A stretch of 55,069 nucleotides of DNA. Origin: JBAYGJ01 sp041649335. Its GTDB lineage: Bacteria; Patescibacteriota; Patescibacteriia; UBA10025; JAHIVO01. A program made the position numbers and the translations under genes. Shown one piece after another: positions 16,672 to 22,952 of this stretch. The notes beneath the pieces are model-generated. The model was not told the DNA's origin. It saw nothing but the letters and a program-made list of their open reading frames with translations, and made no database searches. Position 1 is the stretch's first letter, and every line of letters starts with the position of its first letter. The stretch is taken from the NCBI GenBank assembly GCA_041649335.1, contig JBAZNF010000005.1, positions 1 to 55,069 on the forward strand. The letters are read 5' to 3'.

Positions 16672-17585
16672 AGAGAATATACATTCTTCTGGTTATTGCC
16701 GTCCTGGCGATACTGATCGGTTGTGCTGAAAAGCTGCCGACTTCACCGACCGTTCCGCCGCTGACGCTGACAGCACAGGCGGTACCTGATTCCATCCCGC
16801 TTTCGTACGCACTTGGCCTCTACATGAAGCCCGAGGGTGGCGTGCCTCCGTATGTCACGGAATGGCGATACGGTGATGTGGCAGTAAGTACAAAAGCAGC
16901 CACAACATTCAAGCCTGACGCGCTTGGTACCTATGAGTTCTGGGCGTTTGTCAGTGATGAGGCAGGAGCCAAGGAATCAACAACGGTCACTGTGCGCTGC
17001 ATTCCACTGGATAGTGTGCCACCCGACACTGTCACTATCCAACTGCCACCCGACACAATCAAGATCCAGCTCCCACCTGATACCGTCATTCAGATCATTA
17101 TAAGGATTGATACGGTGCAGGTGCCGCACTACATTTACGACACTACCACCGTCCATGACTCGGTTTTGATCTATGTGCCGGTTATCGACACGCTGATTGA
17201 TACTCTTTATTTACCGATTGGCGTTGTCCAGGATACGGCCTGCTGGTCAATCGACTGGCAGAATCTGTGGGCCACTGTCCAGCTGCATAACCAGGCCGGA
17301 TGGTACCGATGCGTCGGGTTTGACCGCTTGCGGAAGGACCTGAAACCGTACGACAAGGAATTTAGTATCTCTCTGGGCGGCCAGGAGTTCTATTTCTCGG
17401 TGTACGGGAGGAGATACCTGGTCGAATGGGTCGGGGACATGGGCGTTTATTTGGAGGAAAACGCCACAGTCATTATTCAGCTGAAGAAGCCGGAGTACCT
17501 GGGCAAGGTTACTGGCACCCTGTGCCAGTATTACCTCGAGGGGTGTTACTGGTGGCTGGTGCCGATGGATCCTCCGAATTCGTAG
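16668..17585 (+). CDS. Predicted lipoprotein with PPDT repeats
   Basis: The 305-residue product begins with a lipoprotein signal (MKRIYILLVIAVLAILIGC, lipobox L-I-G-C, mature Cys at 19). Residues 30-110 look like a PKD/Ig-like domain (GGVPPYVTEWRYGD...ALGTYEFWAFVSDEAGA). A linker with three copies of PPDT (PPDTVTIQL, PPDTIKIQL, PPDTVIQI) and repeated D-T-(V/L) steps leads to a C-terminal domain of about 120 residues rich in Trp and Tyr. The start overlaps the previous stop by four bases, so the two are coupled and may act together at the envelope. No named family was recognised. Confidence 0.72.
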   Translation: MKRIYILLVIAVLAILIGCAEKLPTSPTVPPLTLTAQAVPDSIPLSYALGLYMKPEGGVPPYVTEWRYGDVAVSTKAATTFKPDALGTYEFWAFVSDEAGAKESTTVTVRCIPLDSVPPDTVTIQLPPDTIKIQLPPDTVIQIIIRIDTVQVPHYIYDTTTVHDSVLIYVPVIDTLIDTLYLPIGVVQDTACWSIDWQNLWATVQLHNQAGWYRCVGFDRLRKDLKPYDKEFSISLGGQEFYFSVYGRRYLVEWVGDMGVYLEENATVIIQLKKPEYLGKVTGTLCQYYLEGCYWWLVPMDPPNS

Positions 17586-17605
17586 CACTTTATTTTCATG
17601 GTAGG

Positions 17606-17637
17606 CGGGGAGAGCAGAAATGCTTTTCCCGTTTTTT
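17606..17637 (+). terminator. Rho-independent terminator of the envelope operon
   Basis: CGGGGAGAGC (17606-17615) pairs over ten bases, with two G-U, with GCTTTTCCCG (17622-17631), followed by six T. Confidence 0.9.
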
Positions 17638-17702
17638 ATTTGATATTTTTTTTCAAATGAACTATTATTTTTCTATACCAATTTTCATGGAGGAATTTTT
17701 TT

Positions 17703-17849
17703 ATGCAATCTGTACATTCATTCGTTAAGTTCGTTAACGGTTTTGCAAGCCCGAAAGTGGCATTGGGTCAATTGATGCGCCAAACAAAGCATTGTCCGCG
17801 CATGACCAAGAAATTGGCGGAATTTATCGTTCAGCAGATGGGCTGGTAA
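17703..17849 (+). CDS. Small 48-residue basic protein
   Basis: The frame encodes MQSVHSFVKFVNGFASPKVA and continues to LAEFIVQQMGW. GGAGGA lies about 9 bases before the ATG and a strong terminator follows 25 bases after the stop, so expression is plausible. The peptide is short, basic and probably helical, with one cysteine. No family was recognised. It could be a regulatory or DNA/RNA-binding peptide, or an ORF inside a non-coding transcript. Confidence 0.5.
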   Translation: MQSVHSFVKFVNGFASPKVALGQLMRQTKHCPRMTKKLAEFIVQQMGW

Positions 17850-17874
17850 TCGATGTATTAAAAAGATCGCCCTT

Positions 17875-17897
17875 AGGCAACTTCGGTTGCCTTTTTT
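17875..17897 (+). terminator. Rho-independent terminator of the 48-residue gene
   Basis: GGCAAC, loop TTCG (UNCG type), GTTGCC, then six T. Confidence 0.92.
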
Positions 17898-17899
17898 GA

Positions 17900-17928
17900 T
17901 TGACTTTAGCGAAAAAATATGCTACAAT
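17900..17928 (+). promoter_or_regulatory. Strong promoter of the ncRNA candidate
   Basis: TTGACT (17900-17905), a 17-base spacer, then TACAAT (17923-17928). It lies immediately after the preceding terminator, so it starts a new transcript near 17935. Confidence 0.8.
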
Positions 17929-17934
17929 GACTAT

Positions 17935-18055
17935 GGTGATCCGACTGAGCAGTTGCTTGGAAGGATCCCAATCCACCTTTTTAGAGGGAGGATATAAAGC
18001 CCGTACCACCACCTGTTAATTACTCCGGTAGTTGGCAGATGGGTACGGGCTTTTC
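17935..18055 (+). ncRNA. Unassigned small structured RNA (about 120 nt)
   Basis: A consensus promoter and a terminator bracket this stretch, which has no convincing reading frame. The 5' part can fold by GATCC (17939-17943) with GGATC about 20 bases on, closed by GGT/ACC. A purine-rich single strand with GGGAGGATATAAA follows. The 3' part is a long hairpin: GCCCGTACC (17999-18007) pairs with GGGTACGGGC (18041-18050), then CTGTT with GGCAG, then AATTAC-TCCG-GTAGTT with a UNCG loop, then TTTTCATTT. It does not show the conserved cores of SRP RNA, tmRNA or RNase P. The stretch 18056-18207 after it holds two more hairpins (GAGGGAG at 18062 with CTCCCTC; ATCCC...GGGAT near 18110-18146), but no gene. 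Confidence 0.6.
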
Positions 18056-18207
18056 ATTTATGAGGGAGCACCTATGGTTCTCCCTCATCACTCCTTCTCC
18101 TTACGCGGTATCCCTCACCCTGGAGTAAATCGAGGGTTCGGGATGATTTTTAGTAGATTCACTTGATTTAGGGCCTATAAATCAATAGCCGAGGCGTTTA
18201 TTGGTTA

Positions 18208-18235
18208 TTGACTGTTATCGAAGATGTGGTACAAT
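18208..18235 (+). promoter_or_regulatory. Promoter of the metK riboswitch transcript
   Basis: TTGACT (18208-18213), a 16-base spacer, then TACAAT (18230-18235). The start near 18242 puts the riboswitch about 20 bases into the transcript. Confidence 0.78.
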
Positions 18236-18260
18236 GTTTTTGTTCATAAACAACCAAACC

Positions 18261-18496
18261 AACTATCAAGAGTGAGCCGAGGGTTCTGGCCCCATGACGC
18301 TCCGACAACCATCCTTCGCTTTTCACTGCGTTCAAAGCTTCGGATGGTACGACCTTTTTCTATAACGGCGTACTATCCATTTTGAATAGTTTTGAAAGGT
18401 GATTGAACGGTGCCACATCCAGCCCCATCACATGACGGGGATAGATAAGAGGCGGATTCTCTTTAATAATCTCTTATCTGGTAGGAGATTTTTTTT
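18261..18496 (+). promoter_or_regulatory. SAM-I (S-box) riboswitch with transcription terminator
   Basis: The leader carries the S-box core in order: TATCAAGAG, GCCGAGGG, CTGGCCC, ATGACGC, ACAACC, then a variable P3 arm (ACCATCC with GGATGGT), GGTGCCACATCC, and P4 (CCCC with GGGG), followed by GATAAG closing P1. The expression platform is clear. GATAAGAG (18444-18451) can pair with CTCTTATC (18472-18479) as an anti-terminator. The alternative AATCTCTTA (18468-18476) with TAGGAGATT (18482-18490) plus eight T is an intrinsic terminator. When SAM binds, P1 holds GATAA, the terminator forms and metK is switched off; this is the known S-box logic and fits the gene it controls. Confidence 0.9.
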
Positions 18497-18519
18497 AAAT
18501 AAATAATTATTTTAATATT

Positions 18520-19668
18520 ATGCCACAGAAAAAAGTTTTTACCTCGGAGTCGGTGACTGAAGGGCATCCGGACAAGATATGCGACCAGCTCTCCGACGCC
18601 ATCTATGACGAGATGCTTAAGACGGACCCAAAGGCCCATGCCGGCATCGAGTGTTTCGTCACCACCGGCCTGGTCATGGTCGGCGGAGAAGCCCGCACAA
18701 CGGCCTATGTCGACATTCAGGAAGTTGTCCGTCGGACACTTAAAAAAATCGGATACGACAGTCCTGATTTCGGATTTTGTTACAAAGACATCGGCGTCAT
18801 CAGTACGCTCCATGAACAGTCGCCGGACATCGCCCAGGGCGTGGACGGTACTGGCGAATCGAAGGAGCAGGGCGCAGGCGACCAAGGGATGATGTTCGGT
18901 TTTGCCTGCGATGAGACGCCAGAACTGATGCCATTGCCGATCTCCCTCGCGCACCAGCTAACTCGCAAATTGGCTGAAGTACGGAAGGACGGCACGCTGA
19001 CATACCTCCGGCCAGATGGCAAGTCACAGGTCAGTGTGGAATACGATGACGGCAAGCCGGTGAAGGTCACGGCCGTAGTCATTGCCGCACACCATTCGGA
19101 CGAAATTGCCATGGAAAAACTTCGTACTGACATTACCGAGTTGGTCATCAGGCCCGTATTGGGTAAGTGGATCGATGCAGACACGAAGATTTTCATCAAT
19201 TCGACCGGTAAGTTTTTGATCGGCGGTCCACCAGCCGATGCCGGTTTGACCGGCCGCAAGATTATTGTGGATACCTACGGCGGATATGCGCCACATGGCG
19301 GCGGATGTTTTTCCGGCAAATGCGTGACCAAAGTGGACCGCAGCGCCGCGTATGCCGCCCGGTACATTGCCAAGAATGTCGTGGCCGCCGGATTGGCGAA
19401 AAAATGTCTGGTCCAGCTGGCTTACTCCATCGGCGTAGCCAAGCCCGTGTCGGTTTTGATCGATACCTATGGCACCGGTACCAAGCCGGATGATGAGATT
19501 GAGGCGTTAGTTGAAAAGAATTTTCCCATCAAGCCCGCCGACATCATTAAAGAGTTGGATTTAGAGCGGCCGATCTATGAGAAGACCGCAGCCTACGGTC
19601 ACTTCGGCCGGACGGATGTGGAGTTTCCCTGGGAGAAGACGGATAAGGCGGACACACTCCGGAAGTGA
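18520..19668 (+). CDS. metK: S-adenosylmethionine synthetase
   Basis: MetK makes SAM from methionine and ATP. The 382-residue protein has the family signatures TEGHPDKICDQ (13-23), EQGAGDQGMMFG (ATP-binding loop) and the GGG-x-FSGK loop. In this copy the last reads GGGCFSGKCVTKVDRSAAY, so Cys-Val replaces the usual Asp-Pro after the lysine and Cys replaces Ala in the glycine loop. This is unusual, but the lysine and KVDRS are kept. There is no Shine-Dalgarno; the leader is the S-box riboswitch, giving feedback by the product. A terminator follows. Confidence 0.97.
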   Translation: MPQKKVFTSESVTEGHPDKICDQLSDAIYDEMLKTDPKAHAGIECFVTTGLVMVGGEARTTAYVDIQEVVRRTLKKIGYDSPDFGFCYKDIGVISTLHEQSPDIAQGVDGTGESKEQGAGDQGMMFGFACDETPELMPLPISLAHQLTRKLAEVRKDGTLTYLRPDGKSQVSVEYDDGKPVKVTAVVIAAHHSDEIAMEKLRTDITELVIRPVLGKWIDADTKIFINSTGKFLIGGPPADAGLTGRKIIVDTYGGYAPHGGGCFSGKCVTKVDRSAAYAARYIAKNVVAAGLAKKCLVQLAYSIGVAKPVSVLIDTYGTGTKPDDEIEALVEKNFPIKPADIIKELDLERPIYEKTAAYGHFGRTDVEFPWEKTDKADTLRK

Positions 19669-19727
19669 GGATGTGATGTGAGGAGTGGGTCGAGAAGCGG
19701 GGAATGAGAAATTTGGATGTAAACACT

Positions 19728-19764
19728 GCTGGCTAATGGCCGGCGGCGTTTTGTTTGTTTTTTA
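19728..19764 (+). terminator. Terminator after metK
   Basis: GCTGGC (19728-19733) pairs with GCCGGC (19739-19744), then GGCG and a T-rich tail (TTTTGTTTGTTTTTT). The tail overlaps the -35 of the next promoter. Confidence 0.6.
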
Positions 19765-19783
19765 TGGTAAAAAAAGCTATAAT
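19755..19783 (+). promoter_or_regulatory. Promoter of the lipoprotein-cutA-murE-like operon
   Basis: TTGTTT (19755-19760), a 17-base spacer, then a perfect TATAAT (19778-19783). A GTG at 19786 lies too close to serve as the start. Confidence 0.6.
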
Positions 19784-19806
19784 TTGTGGTACGAAAGGAA
19801 TATCCT

Positions 19807-20205
19807 ATGGGTAAAAAAATTTTAACAATTTGTGCATTACTACTGATCAGTTTTATCTTCAGCGCCTGCACCAAGACCGCATCAGACTCAAACGCCAACT
19901 CTTTTTCTGCGGCCGATATTGTGTCGGGTGCGGCAGACGTGCAGATAAAGCTTAATGCAGATAAAAATTTAGCAATCGCCAAAGCGAAAGAATTATGGGG
20001 CAATGCCTTCCAGATGGAAGAGGACTTGTCGAGCGGCCCATGCCTTGCCAACAATCTTATTCCGGATTGGGTAGCGGATATCGCCCATAATCCGCGCACA
20101 TCGGCTGACGATGACCCGACTAACCAATGTTCCGCATACGTTAATGGCACGGCTCACCATTTTGTCGAACTGGACCCGGAGGGGAATTTAATACGGGCAC
20201 AATAA
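19807..20205 (+). CDS. Small CPR-type lipoprotein
   Basis: The 132-residue product starts at an ATG preceded by AAAGGAA. It has a lipoprotein signal (MGKKILTICALLLISFIFSAC, Cys at 21). The mature part has two well-marked blocks: ADKNLAIAKAKELW and, later, GPCLANNLIPDWVADIAHNP with NQCSAYVNGTAHHFVELDP at the end. This C-terminal block recurs in small lipoproteins of CPR bacteria and some archaea, always without a known function. Three further cysteines could pair. It is the first gene of an operon with cutA and the MurE-like ligase. Confidence 0.8.
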   Translation: MGKKILTICALLLISFIFSACTKTASDSNANSFSAADIVSGAADVQIKLNADKNLAIAKAKELWGNAFQMEEDLSSGPCLANNLIPDWVADIAHNPRTSADDDPTNQCSAYVNGTAHHFVELDPEGNLIRAQ

Positions 20206-20206
20206 G

Positions 20207-20527
20207 ATGATCCATATTTACGTCCATTATCCGAATATCAAGGAGGCTCGAAGGATATCCAATTTAATTTTGCAGAAACATCTGGCGGCCTGCGTTAATT
20301 TCATCAGGCAGGAGGACTTGTATTGGTGGAAGGGGAAAATAGTGCAGACGCGGGGGATCGTTACATTGATTGCCACGCAAAAAAAATATTTCCGTACAAT
20401 TAAGGCTTTGATTAATGCTGAGCATTCTTATGACGTGCCCTGTATAGTCGAACTGCCAGTTGGGCGTGTTTTACGATCGTATGAACGCTGGCTTATTAAT
20501 GAGACCAGAAACCCCAGGTCAAGATGA
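20207..20527 (+). CDS. cutA: CutA1-like divalent cation tolerance protein
   Basis: The 106-residue product has the CutA1 ferredoxin-like layout: an N-terminal strand (IHIYVHYPN), the LAACVNFI strand, WWKGKIVQ, then a C-terminal helix. CutA1 is a trimeric protein of copper/divalent-metal response or signalling. The start follows the lipoprotein stop by one base and the end overlaps the MurE-like start in ATGA, so it lies in the middle of a tight operon. Confidence 0.85.
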   Translation: MIHIYVHYPNIKEARRISNLILQKHLAACVNFIRQEDLYWWKGKIVQTRGIVTLIATQKKYFRTIKALINAEHSYDVPCIVELPVGRVLRSYERWLINETRNPRSR

Positions 20528-21831
20528 AGACTTTAATAAAAAAAATCATTCCCAAATCCGTTCTCGGGTGGTACCATCTAGCCCTGGCTCACATTGGCGC
20601 TGAGCTGCACGGATTCCCGTCCAGGAAAATGATCGTCATCGGCGTGACCGGCACCAAAGGCAAGTCCACTACCGCGTATTTGATCGCCAAAGCGCTTGAA
20701 GCCGAGGGGAATAAGGTTGGGCTGACCACCACGGTCATGTTCAAGATTGCCGACCGGGAATGGACGAACGACCTGAAACAGACTATGCCCGGCCGTTTTA
20801 CATTACAAAAAATGTTGCGCCAGATGGTAAAGGCGGACTGCCGGTACGCGGTCATTGAGACGTCGTCAGAAGGGATTGCCCAGCACCGTCATGTGGGCAT
20901 AGATTATGATATTGTCGTATTTACCAATTTGTCGCCGGAACACATCGAATCGCACGGCAGTTATGAAAAGTACCGGGCTGCAAAACTGGAATTATTTAGA
21001 GAGCTGGCTTTTGGCCATAAGAAAGTAATTGACGGCCGGCCGGTTAAGAAAATACTTATCGCCAATGCCGACGATAAGGAGGCTCCATTTTTTTTAGCGC
21101 CATTGGCTGATGAGAAATGGGGATACGGATTGGGTGGCAGCTGGAAGCTATTGCCCGAGGGTACGGAAGTTGTCGTCGGTGAGCAAGCTACTTCAGGAGA
21201 GCAGGGCAGCGAGTTCAGCGTCAATCATGTACTTTTCAAACTTCCGCTGTTGGGCGAATTCAATATCTATAATGCGTTAGCGGCTATTTCCCTCGGATTG
21301 TCCCAGCAGATTGAGATTGGTCATATGAAAATCGCATTGGAACGGGCTAAGGGTTTGCCTGGCCGGATGGAGGAAATAAAGACCGATAAGGGTTTCCGTG
21401 TATTTGTCGATTATGCGCATGAGCCGTCATCCCTGGAGGCGGTTTATAAAACTATTAAGTCATTTTATCCGAAAAAGATTATTGCTGTGCTCGGTTCACA
21501 AGGCGGCGGACGCGATAAGGCTAAGAGGTCGGTGTTGGGGAAGTTAGCCGGAGAGTACGCTGATCACGTCATCATTACGAATGAAGATCCGTATGATGAG
21601 GATCCGCAGGTAATTATCGATGAGGTGGCTGATGGCGTGTTGCGTGTGGCGCGGGGCAAGGCTGAAAAGATTTTAGATAGGAAGGACGCTTTGCGTCAAG
21701 CGATAACGTTGGCCCAGCCCGGCGACATTGTTATTGTCACCGGCAAGGGTGGGGAGACGAAGATGGCGCTGAAGAACGGGAAGCTTATTGACTGGAGTGA
21801 TGCGGAGATTATTGGTGATTTGTTAAGGTGA
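20524..21831 (+). CDS. MurE-like Mur ligase lacking the N-terminal domain
   Basis: This is a Mur ligase that adds an amino acid to a UDP-MurNAc-peptide with ATP. The P-loop is GTKGKSTT at 43-50 and the C-terminal block reads FVDYAHEPSSLEAV, then GSQGGGRDKAKRSVLGKLAG. Canonical MurE has about 490 residues; this one has 435 and lacks most of the N-terminal UDP-binding domain, starting almost directly at the ATPase core. The MurE substrate motif DNPR (meso-DAP) or DNPA (Lys) is replaced by EDPYDEDP. So the added residue cannot be read from the usual code, and the enzyme may act on another peptide. It ends the operon with cutA. Confidence 0.85.
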   Translation: MKTLIKKIIPKSVLGWYHLALAHIGAELHGFPSRKMIVIGVTGTKGKSTTAYLIAKALEAEGNKVGLTTTVMFKIADREWTNDLKQTMPGRFTLQKMLRQMVKADCRYAVIETSSEGIAQHRHVGIDYDIVVFTNLSPEHIESHGSYEKYRAAKLELFRELAFGHKKVIDGRPVKKILIANADDKEAPFFLAPLADEKWGYGLGGSWKLLPEGTEVVVGEQATSGEQGSEFSVNHVLFKLPLLGEFNIYNALAAISLGLSQQIEIGHMKIALERAKGLPGRMEEIKTDKGFRVFVDYAHEPSSLEAVYKTIKSFYPKKIIAVLGSQGGGRDKAKRSVLGKLAGEYADHVIITNEDPYDEDPQVIIDEVADGVLRVARGKAEKILDRKDALRQAITLAQPGDIVIVTGKGGETKMALKNGKLIDWSDAEIIGDLLR

Positions 21832-21869
21832 GCGTTGGGTAAAGAAATGTTTATAATAAAGATTTTTTG

Positions 21870-22652
21870 GTGACAGATTATCAATTTTTAACCCAGGAAA
21901 ATTATAAAGAGGAAGCTCATCGGCCGTATATAACTATATTATTTATACTGCCATTTTTGATTTTGTACGAAATCGGTGTGGCCAGCGGGGCGCTCGGCGG
22001 CAAGCTGAATGGCGCGGATGCCATTTTCCGGTTCATGTGGAGTTTTTTTACTTCTATCCTGGGTACGACTTTTTCCTCTATCCTATTCGGGATTGGCATC
22101 CTGGCTATCGTCGGTTACCTCATTAATGAGGTTGTTGTCGAAAAAAAACGTGTTCAGCTGAAAACATTGGGACTGATGTTTGTCGAAAGCCTGGGCTGGG
22201 CCGTGGCTATCGCCATTTTCCTGGCCATCGGCCTGGGCTGGCGATTCCCCACGTTTTTTTCGTTTATCCAAAATACCGGTGTAGCCGGGCAGGCTGTCGC
22301 ATCCGGGCTAACAACCGCCTGGCAGTATGTCGTGGCCAGCGTGGGGGCCGGCGTATTCGAGGAATTACTGTTCCGACTGCTAATTTTGAATGTCATTTTC
22401 AGTTTTTTTATCGGCAAGAGACAAGGCGTCGGATTACGCGATGACACGGGGGCTTTTATCAAGGCGGCAGGCATTTCATCAATCATTTTTACGATACTGC
22501 ACATTGGGACCGTCGGCACCATCCCAGGGCTGATGGTTATTTTCATCAGTTCGATGGCCTTATCATTCATTTATGCGTATCGGGGCTTGGGAATTGCCAT
22601 TGGGACGCATATTATATATGATCTTGTTTTGTTATTTGGGGTTATTTCTTAA
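21870..22652 (+). CDS. CPBP-family intramembrane protease
   Basis: The 260-residue membrane protein has about 7 hydrophobic helices and the three CPBP (Abi/CAAX-protease-like) motifs: FEELLFR with the paired glutamates (about 163-169), F-x-x-x-H in IFTILHIG, and GTHIIYD near the C-terminus. Such proteins cleave or process membrane substrates; their bacterial roles include bacteriocin immunity. A perfect TATAAT at 21852-21857 lies 12 bases before the GTG. There is no Shine-Dalgarno, which fits a leaderless start at GTG 21870 (or TTG 21867). Confidence 0.85.
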   Translation: MTDYQFLTQENYKEEAHRPYITILFILPFLILYEIGVASGALGGKLNGADAIFRFMWSFFTSILGTTFSSILFGIGILAIVGYLINEVVVEKKRVQLKTLGLMFVESLGWAVAIAIFLAIGLGWRFPTFFSFIQNTGVAGQAVASGLTTAWQYVVASVGAGVFEELLFRLLILNVIFSFFIGKRQGVGLRDDTGAFIKAAGISSIIFTILHIGTVGTIPGLMVIFISSMALSFIYAYRGLGIAIGTHIIYDLVLLFGVIS

Positions 22653-22670
22653 TTTGGTAAATAAATATGT

Positions 22671-22697
22671 GGATATCCTGTTGGTATCCTTTTTATA
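22671..22697 (+). terminator. Possible terminator after the CPBP gene
   Basis: GGATA (22671-22675) pairs with TATCC (22685-22689), followed by TTTTTATATAT. The stem is short and A/T-rich, so the call is weak. The stretch 22700-22792 is A/T-rich with no gene. Confidence 0.4.
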
Positions 22698-22792
22698 TAT
22701 TTATATAAAAAAACAAGTTAGTAACAATAATTTCATTAATAATTGGCTAATATTAGGCATGAATAAATTATTATCCTAATCCCCGGTAAAAC

Positions 22793-22821
22793 TTGACAAT
22801 GCTATAACCCTCTGCTACACT
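22793..22821 (+). promoter_or_regulatory. Promoter of rpoBC with long leader
   Basis: TTGACA (22793-22798), a 17-base spacer, then TACACT (22816-22821). The start near 22828 leaves a 125-base leader. It contains one hairpin (AAACGTC with GACGTTT, near 22845-22873) and, at the end, AGGAG 11 bases before the rpoB start. Control through the leader is possible. Confidence 0.8.
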
Positions 22822-22952
22822 CAAAGCTACAATTTCCAATCGGAAAACGTCTAAATATTACATGACGTTTCAAAATTATTTAGAAAATTGAACAATTTCT
22901 AGCCGACTAAGCTCCTCTTTATAGTACATATAAGACAGGAGATATTCTTTTT

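Noticed and set aside
14636..17585. A type IX secretion system
   Set aside because: Only a cargo-like C-terminal motif is present. No por/gld/spr gene is seen, so a secretion system cannot be claimed.
17987..18127. Frame reading KPVPPPVNYSGSWQMGTGFS and on to a TAA, after GGGAGG
   Set aside because: There is no start codon near the SD-like sequence, and the frame crosses the terminator hairpin. The hairpin pairs explain the sequence better.
18061..18160. Hairpins GAGGGAG/CTCCCTC and ATCCC/GGGAT as terminators
   Set aside because: The first has no T-run. The second has a G between stem and T-run and a large loop. They may be structure in the region, but not clear terminators.
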